From Eutrophocola sp964601805 (GTDB lineage: Bacteria > Pseudomonadota > Gammaproteobacteria > Pseudomonadales > Pseudohongiellaceae): a stretch of DNA of 64,000 bases. The stretch's first letter is position 1, and every line of letters begins with the position of its first letter. Below are positions 54,207 to 63,100 of this stretch, piece by piece. The notes under the pieces are model-generated. The model worked only from the letters and a program-made list of their open reading frames with translations. It was not told the DNA's origin and searched no databases. Made by a program: the position numbers and the translations under genes. The stretch is from NCBI GenBank assembly GCA_964601805.1, contig CAZROW010000003.1, positions 1-64,000 of the forward strand, written 5' to 3'.

Positions 54207-54293
54207 TGCCGGAGATGGCCCTTGGGGCCATTTCCGGCCTACAAATGCCCGACTTAATTATGTAGGCCGGAAATTGCGCAGCAATCTCCGGCA
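54207..54293. repeat. REP pair 4 (B reverse, A forward)
   Basis: Inverted B unit TGCCGGAGATGGCC to GGCCATTTCCGGCCTAC (54207-54242), about 19 bases, then A unit GTAGGCCGGAAATTGC to GCAATCTCCGGCA (54262-54293). The GTAGG ends face inward. The remaining bases to the next gene at 54452 show nothing else. Confidence 0.9.
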
Positions 54294-54451
54294 AAAAATC
54301 CATTCCAGGTACTCAAGGCCTATAACGGCAACACAATTCGCATTGCCTCTGCCGAACAAACATAATCTCTCTGGACGGGCCTGCATGAGCGGTTTATTCT
54401 GCTAGCCGGCCATCTATAAAAACAACAAGGCAAACTGCAAGGGGACTCCAG

Positions 54452-55189
54452 ATGAATACCACCATCGCAACAACACCGGGTGTATCAGCCACCTTCAGGC
54501 CTTCTTTCTATTTTTACATGACCCTGCTGATGGCTTTCTTTGTCTTCGGTGGCTTCAGTATGACTTACTGGTATCCCATGGCTGCCGGCACCTTTCCGCC
54601 GGCGCCGCCGGTCGTGCACTTTCATGGCCTGGTCTACTCCAGCTGGATGATCCTGCTGGTGGTGCAGGCGTTGCTGGTCAATGTGCGCAATGTCGCATTG
54701 CATCGCAGCCTGGGCACCTTTGGCATCGCGTTGGCTACCCTGGTCATTGTGATGGGGTCCCTGATAACCATCCTGGGCGCCCGCGGTGTGGCTCGTGTGC
54801 CTAACGACGGCATCTTCCTCGGTATTTTTGCGGTGACCGGTTTTGGTTTGTTGTTTACGTTGGCGATACGCAACGTGCGCAAGCCGGAAGTACATAAACG
54901 CCTTATCCTTCTGGCTATGCTACCCATCCTGCCGCCGGGCATTCACCGCCTCTACATGGTGCCGCTGGGGTTGAACGGCTTTCCGGTCGTGGCCATGTAC
55001 ATCACGCTTAACCTGATGGCGCTGGCCATCCTCTTTCAGGAGTGGCGCCAGCACAAAACCATCAATACATACACCTGGATTGGTGTCGGCTGGATCGTGT
55101 TCCAGCAGATCATGCATGCGACCTTCATCAATACGGAAATGTATTTCGATATCCAGGCCTGGGTAGGCAGTCTCGCGGTATACCGCTAG
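54452..55189 (+). CDS. Seven-helix membrane protein of unknown function
   Basis: Protein of 245 residues with about seven hydrophobic helices (about 20-45, 62-80, 90-110, 125-142, 152-168, 178-198, 215-235). HFHGLVYSSW near residue 57 and KPEVHKRLILLAMLPILPPGIHR near 145-168 place histidines in the membrane, which could bind haem. Resembles short membrane proteins of marine gammaproteobacteria but no family is named with confidence. Start ATG 54452 follows GGGGA. It is convergent with the ABC export operon; the 14-base spacer holds no terminator. Confidence 0.72.
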   Translation: MNTTIATTPGVSATFRPSFYFYMTLLMAFFVFGGFSMTYWYPMAAGTFPPAPPVVHFHGLVYSSWMILLVVQALLVNVRNVALHRSLGTFGIALATLVIVMGSLITILGARGVARVPNDGIFLGIFAVTGFGLLFTLAIRNVRKPEVHKRLILLAMLPILPPGIHRLYMVPLGLNGFPVVAMYITLNLMALAILFQEWRQHKTINTYTWIGVGWIVFQQIMHATFINTEMYFDIQAWVGSLAVYR

Positions 55190-55203
55190 ACCGGTGGCTG
55201 GCC

Positions 55204-56346
55204 TCAGTCCAGCCGCTTCCTGAACTTCAGGGTGGCAATCAATAACCCGATCACCGTAAAGCCCAGCAGGAACAGGGCATCCTCCTGCACATTTTCCACA
55301 CTGGCACCGCGTAACACCACGCCACGAATGATGCGCAGAAAATGCGTGGCCGGCAGTACCTCGGCTATCCACTGTGCCAGTTCCGGCATGCCCTCGTAGG
55401 GAAACATGAAGCCAGATAACAGGATGGAGGGCAGCAGGATGAAGACCGTCATCTGCATGGCCTGCAACTGGGTTTTGGCGATGGTTGAAATGATGAGGCC
55501 CAGGGTCAGGCTGGCGGCGATGAAGAGCAGGGTGGCGATGACAATCTGGCTGATGGCACCGTTGATCGGGACACGGAAGACAAGGTGGCCCAGGCCCAGG
55601 ATGATGCTCATCTGCACCAGCCCGATGAGGATGTAGGGAATGATCTTGCCCAGCATCAGCTCCAGCGAATGCACAGGGGTGGTGATCAGCAGTTCCAGGT
55701 TGCCGCGTTCGCGTTCGCGGACGATGGCCGTGGAGGTGAACAGGATCATGGTCATGGTCAGGATGATGGCCAGCAATCCCGGGACGATATTCACCGCGGT
55801 GCGCTGTTCCGGGTTGAAGTACTGCACCACTTCAAAAGTAGGCGCCGGCGGCAGGGCAGTACCTCGCGCCAGGTCTGTCAGCGGCATGGAGCGCAGGCTG
55901 CGAATGCTGGAGGCAACAATGGTGTCGGAGCCATCCACCAGCCATTGCCCCAGGGGGCGCGGATCCATATCCCCTGCGGAGCTGCCGCCACCGGCTGCCT
56001 GCTGGCTTTGTACCATGCGCTGGTCGAGATCCCGCGGCAACACCAGCACGGCGCGCACATCGCCATCGGTAATGCCCTGTTCAGCAGCCTGCACGGAATC
56101 GTAAACGGCCGTGAACTCCACAACCTGTGTCGCCAGCACGGCGGCACTGATACTGCGCGAGGCATAGCTTTGTGCCTCGTCAAGCAGGCCGGCGGGAATG
56201 TGGCGCACGTTGGTATTGATGGCATAGCCGAACAGCAGCAGCTGGATCAGTGGAATCATCACGACCATGCCGAAAGTCAGCCTGTCACGCGAGAGTTGCC
56301 TGAACTCCTTGAAGGTGATGGCACTGATGCGCAGCAGTGAGTTCAC
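55204..56346 (-). CDS. ABC-2 type export permease
   Basis: Inner-membrane permease of 380 residues, similar to the YbhR/YhhJ class. One N-terminal helix (about 21-43), a long periplasmic segment, then five to six helices in the C-terminal half (PGLLAIILTMTMILFTST, NLELLITTPVHSLELMLGKIIPY, FILLPSILLSGFMFP). Start codon is GTG at 56346, overlapping the ATPase stop in GTGA, which confirms the reading frame of the upstream gene. Exports an unknown substrate with the HlyD-like adaptor and the ATPase. Confidence 0.9.
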   Translation of the reverse strand: MNSLLRISAITFKEFRQLSRDRLTFGMVVMIPLIQLLLFGYAINTNVRHIPAGLLDEAQSYASRSISAAVLATQVVEFTAVYDSVQAAEQGITDGDVRAVLVLPRDLDQRMVQSQQAAGGGSSAGDMDPRPLGQWLVDGSDTIVASSIRSLRSMPLTDLARGTALPPAPTFEVVQYFNPEQRTAVNIVPGLLAIILTMTMILFTSTAIVRERERGNLELLITTPVHSLELMLGKIIPYILIGLVQMSIILGLGHLVFRVPINGAISQIVIATLLFIAASLTLGLIISTIAKTQLQAMQMTVFILLPSILLSGFMFPYEGMPELAQWIAEVLPATHFLRIIRGVVLRGASVENVQEDALFLLGFTVIGLLIATLKFRKRLD

Positions 56347-57271
56347 AGTATTTCCTCATCCGTTGAGGTGACAAAGACGTCCTCCAGCGAGGGGCGCACC
56401 ACGCGCAGTTCAAAATCGCCGCTGCTGATCGCAGATTGCTGCTGCATCCATGCCAGGGCTCACTGACCCCATCATCTACCAGTACGCGCAGGCGGATGCC
56501 CTGCTGGGCAGCGGAAATGATTTCGGGCAGCTCAACCAGGTCCTTTTTGAGTTGCCTGAGTCCACTGCCGCCGATCTCCACGACATTGGCACCCATCTCG
56601 TCCATCAACTCCTGGGGGCTGCCATCAGCGCGCTTCTTGCCATTGGCCAGGATGGCCAGGCCGTGGCAGCGCTCGGCTTCGTCCATGTAGTGGGAGGACA
56701 CCAGGATGGTGGTGCCGGCATCGCTCAGGTCGAAGAGTTTTTCCCAGAACTCGCGGCGGTTTTCCGGGTCTACCGCCGAGGTTGGTTCATCGAGAAACAG
56801 CAATTCGGGTTCGTGGATGGTGGCGGCTGCCAGGCCAAGGCGCTGTTTCTGGCCGCCGCTCATGGTATCGGCCAGTTGTCGCTTCTGGTCATTTAATTCG
56901 TAAAGCTCCAGGAGGGAGGCCACACGCTGTTTTTCATCGCGGCCATGCACGCCATAGATTTTCGCCATGAAACGCAGGTTTTCCTCCACGGTGAGATCAC
57001 CATAGAGGGAAAATTTCTGGGTCATGTAACCAATGCGCCGGCGCAGGGCTTCGGCCTGGGCCGGCAACTTCAGGCCCAATACATTGATCTCGCCGCTATC
57101 CGGGTTAAGCAGGCCGGTGAGCAGGCGAATACTCGTGGACTTGCCGGAGCCGTTGGGACCGAGAAAGCCATAGATACAACCTTTGGGAATTTGCAAATCG
57201 AGACTGTCGACGGCTTTCAGGTCGCCGAAACTGCGTGTCAGCCCCGTTGCTTCTATGGCCATCTCCGTCAT
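56343..57271 (-). CDS. ABC export ATPase with apparent one-base frameshift
   Basis: ATPase subunit of the HlyD-ABC-2 exporter, YbhF/CcmA-like. Walker A GPNGSGKST (38-46), signature MSGGQKQRLGLA, Walker B LLFLDEPTSAVDP (157-169). Reading continues as an ABC protein to E271, then diverges in frame; the uninterrupted frame would end at 56285 with no similarity. The other frame gives ALAWMQQQSAISSGDFELR then VVRPSLEDVFV, the usual end of this family, with TGA at 56343 overlapping the permease GTG. One missing G near 56456-56461 explains it. Sequence error or real mutation cannot be told apart here. Confidence 0.85.
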
Positions 57272-57280
57272 GGCAAGCCC

Positions 57281-58240
57281 TCAGGGCAGGATGACTTGTG
57301 CCGGCAAACCGGATGGCAGTCCAGCGGCATCATCACCAAGCTGCACTTCGGCCAGGTACATCAGGCGGGAGCGCTCTTCCCGGTTGAGCGCGTAGTAGGG
57401 GGTGAAGGCCGGTTCCACCGAAACCCAGCGCACGGTACCGGAAAGGGCTTGCTCGATACCATCGACCCTGACCTGAAGTGTGTCACCGACACTGACCTGG
57501 GCGCGCACCGGCTCGGGAATATAGGCACGGGCAAAAGGCGGGCCTTCAGCCAGCACCACGGCCAGGGGAGCACCCACGTAAACCCGTTCTCCTTCGTTCC
57601 AGGGCAGGTTGTCCAGGATGCCATCACGGGTGGCATGGACGGTGAGGTTGTCCAGGTTCTGGCGCTCGCGATTCAGTTGGGAAATAGCGGCGTTGAGCTG
57701 GGCCTCGGCCAGGCGGATGTCTTCCGGGCGCGTGCCGGCGTTAAGCAGGCGTAACTGGTCTTCGGCTTCGTTCAGGGCGGCCTGTCGGGCGTCGCGACGA
57801 CTGTTTGCGGTTTCCAGTTCGGCAGCCGGTGCCAGTTGCTGGTTGACCAGCCTTTCGGTACGACGAATGTCCTGCGTGATTTCCTGCAGGGTGGCGCGTG
57901 CTGCTTCCACACGGGCTTCTGCGGCCATGATCTCTTCTTCCCGGGCGCCGTTGCGCAGCTTTTCCAGGTTGGCCTCATACTGCTGGACATCGGCTTCCGC
58001 CCTGGCGACGACGGCCTGTTGCAGGCTGTCATCCAGTTGCACCAGCAGGTCGCCACGTGATACGGTGCTGCCTTCCCGAATTGGCAGGGCAGTGATGACT
58101 TCTGCGGCCGTGGCAGATAGGGTGATGCGGTCGCGTTCCAGTGTGCCCAGGGCCACGGTGGACTCGTTTGACTCACCGCAGGCACAGAGCAACAACAGCA
58201 ATGCGGTGTTAACCAGAATCCTGTTGTGTTGACCTGTCAT
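57281..58240 (-). CDS. HlyD-family periplasmic adaptor, probable lipoprotein
   Basis: Membrane-fusion adaptor of 319 residues that links the inner-membrane ABC exporter to an outer-membrane channel. A hydrophobic start with LLLLLCAC suggests a lipoprotein. Then a biotinyl-lipoyl-like half (IREGSTVSRGDLLVQLDDS), a long coiled-coil hairpin rich in Arg/Glu/Ala (about 75-205) and a beta-barrel end (NEGERVYVGAPLAVVLAEG). First gene of the operon on the minus strand; nine bases to the ATPase. An outer-membrane TolC-like gene is not in the window. Confidence 0.9.
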   Translation of the reverse strand: MTGQHNRILVNTALLLLLCACGESNESTVALGTLERDRITLSATAAEVITALPIREGSTVSRGDLLVQLDDSLQQAVVARAEADVQQYEANLEKLRNGAREEEIMAAEARVEAARATLQEITQDIRRTERLVNQQLAPAAELETANSRRDARQAALNEAEDQLRLLNAGTRPEDIRLAEAQLNAAISQLNRERQNLDNLTVHATRDGILDNLPWNEGERVYVGAPLAVVLAEGPPFARAYIPEPVRAQVSVGDTLQVRVDGIEQALSGTVRWVSVEPAFTPYYALNREERSRLMYLAEVQLGDDAAGLPSGLPAQVILP

Positions 58241-58277
58241 GGGGTCCTCCCATACTTGCGCAGATTACAGGTAAAAA

Positions 58278-58299
58278 AAAGCGGCCTGTCGGCCGCTTT
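58278..58299 (-). terminator. Terminator of the PQQ dehydrogenase gene
   Basis: The stem AAAGCGGCC/GGCCGCTTT has a four-base loop; the A tract at 58273-58280 gives the U-tract on the minus strand. It separates the dehydrogenase from the HlyD operon. Confidence 0.9.
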
Positions 58300-58311
58300 A
58301 ATAGTAACTGA

Positions 58312-60459
58312 TTATTGCTCCATTAATCCTGCCCGCAGCGAGAGCAGCCAGTTTTTCACGGCCTCTACATCCTCCTCGCTGACAATATGTCCCAGGTTGG
58401 GCATGCCGCGACCGGCATAGGCGCCTTCGCGAACGATGTTCTGGATGATGTCGTAGGTTGCCGGTGCGGCATAACGCAGGTCGGCCAGGGAGCCGCCACT
58501 GGCGCCACCGGCACCATGGCACAGCATGCAGTGAGCGGTGTAGATGTCCTCTCCATGGGCCAGGACTTCCGGATCATCGTTGTAATCGATGGCGGTCAGC
58601 TCCGGCAAAGGCTGGCTTTCGGCTGGCACAATCTCGTCGCCATTGAGGCGAAATGCCCAGAGCCTGCCTTCCGGTTTGTAGGCGCCGCTGGAGTTCGGCC
58701 CGATGAGGCCGCCGGAACCGCCCCAGCCGGCCAGCACGGCCACGTACTGGACGCCATCAAGCTCGTAGGTCATTGGCGCGGCCATGATGCCGCTGCCCAG
58801 GTAGACCTGCCATACCAGCTCGCCAAAGTCGGCGGTGTAGGCCCGCATATAGCCGTCAGCGCCGCCCTGGAATACCAGGTTGCCGGCGGTAGTCAGGGTG
58901 CCGCCGTTGATGTTGAAATCGTATTCACGGGTCCAGCGCGGCTCGCGGGCGACCGGATCCCAGGCCAGCAATACGCCCGGTGAGTCATAGACCGGGCCGG
59001 TGCCTTCAGCGTAGGCATCGTCCGGGCGTACAGGACGCTCTGTCTGCGTGCCCAGACCGATACCCAGGTTCCAGCCGGCATCTTCATAGTCCCAGTTCTC
59101 GTCGATAGAGTAGGGGAAGGAACCGCCCTGATTGGTGGGGATATACATCAACCCGGTATTCGGGTTGTAGGACATGGGATGCCAGTTATGTGCCCCGCCA
59201 GGTCCTGGTGTGAGAAAGCTGATCGCGTTGTCATAGCGCGCCTGCGGGGTTTCATTGGGCCTGCCGGTTTCCAGGTCGATACCTGTTGCCCAGGTCACAC
59301 GGGCATAGGCGTCGGCGTAGATCAGGTCTCCGGTTTCGGCATCCAGCACATAGAAGAAGCCGTTCTTCGGCGCTTGCATGACCACCTTGCGGGGCAGGCC
59401 GTTGATGACAATTTCCGTCAGCATCAGCGGTTGTACGGCAGTGTAGTCAAAGTTGTCCGCCGGCGTGGTCTGGTAATACCACTCCACGCTGCCGTCATCC
59501 ACATCCAGGGCGACGATTGACGACAGGTACAGGTTATCGCCAATGCCTTCGCTGCGGTATTCATGGCTCCAGGGTGAGCCGTTGCCGGTACCCACGTATA
59601 CCAGGCGCAGTTCAGGATCGTAAATTATCGAATCCCAGGGATTGCCGCCGCCACCGACTTCCCACCAGTTGCCGGCCCAGGTGCCGGCCGCAAATTCCAC
59701 GTCTTCGTTTTCAAAGCCATCGGCCGGGTTGCCGGGCACGACCCAGAAACGCCATTCGATTTCGCCGTTATCCGGGTTATAGGCCGTCAGGTAACCGCGG
59801 GTGCCCAGTTCGGCGCCGCCATTACCGATCAATACCTTGCCGTCGGCGACCCGGGGTGCACCGGTGATGGTGTAGGGTTTGTCCTGGTCAACCGTGACCA
59901 CGCTCCATTCCACTTCCCCGGTATTGGCATTCAGTGCCACCAGGCGGCCATCGATGATGCCCGCAAAGACCTTGTCTCCGTAAATGGCCACACCGCGGTT
60001 GACCACGTCACAACAGGCTTTCCAGCCCAGGGAACGATCCACCTGGGGGTCATAGCGCCAGAGCTCTTCACCGGTACGGGCATCCACGGCAAACACGATG
60101 GACCACGAAGCGGTGGCATACATGATGCCGTCCCTGACAATGGGTGTGGCTTCCAGGCCGCGGTAAGTGCCGGTGTCATAGGTCCAGGCAGTGCCCAGTT
60201 CGGCGACATTGGAAAAGGTGATCTGGTCCAGCGGACTGTAACGGGTTTCACCGTAATCACGGCCGTAGGACAGCCAGTCCTCGGTATTGCCCTGGGCATT
60301 GACCAGTTCCGCATCGGTAACCGGCTCGATGCCGGTGTCTTCAACCGGTGCCGGCATAGTGGCAGCTGACTCCTGGGACTCCGGTTCCTGTGAGCAACCG
60401 GCAAGGCCCAGCAGGGCAGCCAGGGTAAGGACAGTAATAAGTGAGCGAGATGCTTTCAT
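58312..60459 (-). CDS. PQQ-dependent quinohemoprotein dehydrogenase, lipoprotein
   Basis: Periplasmic alcohol-dehydrogenase-type enzyme of 715 residues, started at ATG 60459 after GGGGGA (the frame opens at 60669). LAGC (19-22) is a lipobox, so it should be membrane-tethered. The beta-propeller has the vicinal C149-C150 pair of quinoprotein dehydrogenases and Trp-docking repeats. A C-terminal cytochrome c domain has CMLCH (644-648) with M686-like GMPNLG as the sixth ligand. Electrons probably pass PQQ to haem c. No pqq genes or separate cytochrome subunit lie adjacent, so PQQ supply must be elsewhere. Confidence 0.93.
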   Translation of the reverse strand: MKASRSLITVLTLAALLGLAGCSQEPESQESAATMPAPVEDTGIEPVTDAELVNAQGNTEDWLSYGRDYGETRYSPLDQITFSNVAELGTAWTYDTGTYRGLEATPIVRDGIMYATASWSIVFAVDARTGEELWRYDPQVDRSLGWKACCDVVNRGVAIYGDKVFAGIIDGRLVALNANTGEVEWSVVTVDQDKPYTITGAPRVADGKVLIGNGGAELGTRGYLTAYNPDNGEIEWRFWVVPGNPADGFENEDVEFAAGTWAGNWWEVGGGGNPWDSIIYDPELRLVYVGTGNGSPWSHEYRSEGIGDNLYLSSIVALDVDDGSVEWYYQTTPADNFDYTAVQPLMLTEIVINGLPRKVVMQAPKNGFFYVLDAETGDLIYADAYARVTWATGIDLETGRPNETPQARYDNAISFLTPGPGGAHNWHPMSYNPNTGLMYIPTNQGGSFPYSIDENWDYEDAGWNLGIGLGTQTERPVRPDDAYAEGTGPVYDSPGVLLAWDPVAREPRWTREYDFNINGGTLTTAGNLVFQGGADGYMRAYTADFGELVWQVYLGSGIMAAPMTYELDGVQYVAVLAGWGGSGGLIGPNSSGAYKPEGRLWAFRLNGDEIVPAESQPLPELTAIDYNDDPEVLAHGEDIYTAHCMLCHGAGGASGGSLADLRYAAPATYDIIQNIVREGAYAGRGMPNLGHIVSEEDVEAVKNWLLSLRAGLMEQ

Positions 60460-60595
60460 GCAACATTCCCCCTTGAATGTTTGACAACTTGTGCAGGCGG
60501 CAAAGTCTATCACACAGATCATGGAAAAGAGGAAAGAGACAAGAGGCAAGGGGCAAGGAACGACACGTCGGGCTTTACCGAATACCCGGGACATC

Positions 60596-60692
60596 GTAGG
60601 TCGGGATAGGCGCAAAGCGCCGTTTCCCGACGTGAGCATTTGCCTCATGTGAAAATTCGATGTCGGCAAACGCTTCGCTTATGCCGACCTAC
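60596..60692. repeat. Second palindrome family, GTAGGTCGG pair
   Basis: GTAGGTCGGGATAGGCGC to GCGCCGTTTCCCGACG (60596-60632) and the inverted TGTCGGCAAACGC to TATGCCGACCTAC (60661-60692) face each other with GTAGGTCGG ends outward. The right unit ends two bases before the stop of the zinc peptidase. The purine-rich stretch at 60519-60566 just to the left resembles the heptamer arrays in degraded form. Confidence 0.75.
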
Positions 60693-60694
60693 AC

Positions 60695-61378
60695 TTATCG
60701 CCGAAACACTCGCAACCACCGCCAGAAATTCAACAATCCGGACAACGAACTGGCCACATAGGTCAGCGCACAGGCTGTCAGGATTTTGCGGGCGGCGCGG
60801 TAATCGGTGTTGTTGATGTACTGGCCTTCCTTGAGGATGGGCAGGGCGCGGCCAAAGCTGGCGTCGAATTCCACGGGCAGGGTCACCAGGTGCACGATGG
60901 TGTTCACCAGCATGCTCAGGATCACCACGATCATCAATGGCAGGGCCAGGCGTGCCCCGGCCGGGGCAAAGGCAATAAAGGGCATGACCAGCAGGGCCAC
61001 ACCACCAATGCGCTCGAGCTTCTGGGCGGACTTCACCATGCGCGTGCGGGTGGTCAGGGGTTTGTACTGCTTGTAATCCTGCAGGGCATGCCCGAACTCG
61101 TGGGCCGCTACCGTGATGGCCGTGAGCGAACGTGCATCCAGGTTGTCCTTGGACAGGCGCACCACCTTGTCCGTGGGGTCATAATGATCACCCTGCTCGG
61201 TACCTTCCACGTTCAGGTAACCCATGTCGAACTTCTTGCGCAGGTGCTTGACCAGTTCAGCCCCGGTGCCGGGAATATCCTCGCGATGGCCGCTGTACTT
61301 CTGCAGCACATGCTTGGCCCAGTATCCGGGACCAAGAATGACAACAAACAGGAGGATGCCGAGAATCAGGTAAATCAT
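60695..61378 (-). CDS. Membrane zinc metallopeptidase (PF04298-like)
   Basis: Protein of 227 residues with an N-terminal membrane helix (about 2-20), a zinc-protease site HEFGH (93-97) and two C-terminal hydrophobic helices (about 121-165, 190-215). This architecture is the Zn_peptidase_2/YugP family, widespread in bacteria but not well characterised. Possibly involved in membrane protein quality control. It is divergent from the AhpD-like gene. Confidence 0.9.
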   Translation of the reverse strand: MIYLILGILLFVVILGPGYWAKHVLQKYSGHREDIPGTGAELVKHLRKKFDMGYLNVEGTEQGDHYDPTDKVVRLSKDNLDARSLTAITVAAHEFGHALQDYKQYKPLTTRTRMVKSAQKLERIGGVALLVMPFIAFAPAGARLALPLMIVVILSMLVNTIVHLVTLPVEFDASFGRALPILKEGQYINNTDYRAARKILTACALTYVASSLSGLLNFWRWLRVFRR

Positions 61379-61546
61379 GGTGGGCAGTGTAAGGAATAAG
61401 GGTGCAGGAAGTCATGTTATTTGCAAACATGAAAAATTGTGTCACTTTTATCCATATCGTCTTCTTGGTGGGATAGCGAACTACTTCTTTCCAGGCTGCT
61501 CCCTGAAGAAAAAGAATCACTACAACAAATAACAAAAGGAAGCATT

Positions 61547-62095
61547 ATGACCGTTTTCTCATCATTGCCCCCCGAAGCCCATCTGCTCCATGTCCTCAAA
61601 CGATTTCCAAAAATGGTACCGTCGCTTCTGGAGATGCACGACGCCATTTTACGTAGTGAGTCAGGTCTCAGTGTGGGTGAGCGTGAGCTGATAGCCGCCT
61701 ATGTATCGCTCAATAATGCCTGTGAATTCTGTCATGGTGCTCACCATGCCGTGGCAAAAATGTTTGGTATCGATGATCACCTGCTTGCCCAGTTGCATGG
61801 CGACCTTGAAACTGCTGATATTCCGGAGAAGCTCAAGCCGATCCTGGCTTATGCCAGGAAGCTCACGCTGTCACCATCAAAAATTGTGCAGGCGGATGCC
61901 GATGCTGTCTATGCTGCTGGCTGGTCTGAAGATGACCTGTTTGATGCCATTTCAACCTGTGCCCTGTTCAATTTCATGAATCGCATTGTCGACGGTTCGG
62001 ATATCAGTGTACCCTCGGATATCTCTCGACCAGACTCTGAACGACCGAAGCTGGATTCCTATGTGGCGTTGAATCATGTCATTGATAGTTTATAA
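61547..62095 (+). CDS. AhpD-like carboxymuconolactone-decarboxylase family protein
   Basis: Cytosolic all-helical protein of 182 residues from ATG 61547 (AAGGA upstream; the frame opens at 61439). The CxxC site is C59-E-F-C62 followed by HGAHH, the AhpD-type peroxidase motif. Related proteins reduce peroxides, or act on small molecules. Its stop is six bases before the 2OG oxygenase gene, so the two are cotranscribed. Confidence 0.88.
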   Translation: MTVFSSLPPEAHLLHVLKRFPKMVPSLLEMHDAILRSESGLSVGERELIAAYVSLNNACEFCHGAHHAVAKMFGIDDHLLAQLHGDLETADIPEKLKPILAYARKLTLSPSKIVQADADAVYAAGWSEDDLFDAISTCALFNFMNRIVDGSDISVPSDISRPDSERPKLDSYVALNHVIDSL

Positions 62096-62101
62096 AGTCT
62101 T

Positions 62102-62809
62102 ATGCAGTTGATTCCCACTCTTCACGCCGACCCCCAGGCCCTCGCTCCTGGCTACCAGGCCGCTGATCCCTTTCCTCACATCGTCATCGACAACCTGTTT
62201 GACGATGCCGCACTGAAGCAGGTGCTGGAGGTGTTTCCGACACCGGATGACATGCCCTGGCGTGCTTTCAACAGTGACACGGAAAAGAAGCTGGGTTACT
62301 GGCACACCAACACGGTGGCGCCACCCATCTGGGATTTCCTGCAGGCAATGAATGCACCGCCCATGCTCGACTTCCTGGAAAAGCTGACTGGCATCGATGG
62401 CCTGATTCCCGATCCCTATTTTGGCGGGGCCGGATTGCACCAGATTTTGCCCGGCGGGTTTTTGAAGGTGCACGTGGATTTCAATATGCATCCCAAGCTG
62501 AAGCTGGACCGGCGTTTGAACATGCTTATTTATCTGAACGAGGACTGGCAGGAGGAGTGGGGTGGTCACCTGGAGTTGTGGGACCGGGACATCAGCCGTT
62601 GCCATCACAAGATCGCGCCGCTGTTCAACCGCGCCGTGGTATTCAGCACCACGGACTGGTCCTATCACGGGCATCCGCATCCACTGGCGTGTCCGGAGGG
62701 GAATAGTCGGAAGTCCCTGTCTTTTTATTACTACACCAATGGCCGGCCCGAAGCGGAACGTTCACCGGATCACGATACGATATTCCGGATAACACCGGAC
62801 GAGACGTAA
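62102..62809 (+). CDS. 2-oxoglutarate/Fe(II)-dependent oxygenase
   Basis: Double-stranded beta-helix oxygenase of 235 residues. Probable Fe ligands H124 and D126 (KVHVDFNMHP) and H189 (DWSYHGHPHP), with R203 (SRKSLSFYYY) for the 2-oxoglutarate carboxylate. NMLIYLNEDWQEEWGGHLELWD is typical of prolyl-hydroxylase-like members. The substrate is unknown and could be a protein side chain or a small molecule. Second gene of a two-gene unit with the AhpD-like protein. Confidence 0.88.
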   Translation: MQLIPTLHADPQALAPGYQAADPFPHIVIDNLFDDAALKQVLEVFPTPDDMPWRAFNSDTEKKLGYWHTNTVAPPIWDFLQAMNAPPMLDFLEKLTGIDGLIPDPYFGGAGLHQILPGGFLKVHVDFNMHPKLKLDRRLNMLIYLNEDWQEEWGGHLELWDRDISRCHHKIAPLFNRAVVFSTTDWSYHGHPHPLACPEGNSRKSLSFYYYTNGRPEAERSPDHDTIFRITPDET

Positions 62810-62816
62810 TTGTGTT

Positions 62817-62851
62817 GTCGGAGATAGTCCTTTGGGCCATTTCCGAACTAA
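62817..62851. repeat. Single degenerate B-type REP unit
   Basis: TGTCGGAGATAGTCC to GGGCCATTTCCGAACTAAA is an altered inverted B unit, eight bases after the oxygenase stop. It has no A partner in the 62810-63100 spacer, which otherwise shows nothing recognisable. Confidence 0.65.
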
Positions 62852-63100
62852 AGTCGTCTGATGGGCTTGATCCTGATCATCCAGAGTTTTTTTAAGTCCT
62901 TTTAGACTTCTCATTGCGGTGACAAAACTGTACAGTGCCATGAAAAATATCGATACGAATAATATTGTCATCGCCTGCCAGTGAAGTATGTGCCGCCGGT
63001 GCAGTTTCAGGCTCGCTGATGACAGCAATCTTTAGTGGATAGCTATTAACCGGTTTCCAAAAACGGACAGGGCTGTCCCGGCAAGAAAAGCAATATTTGA

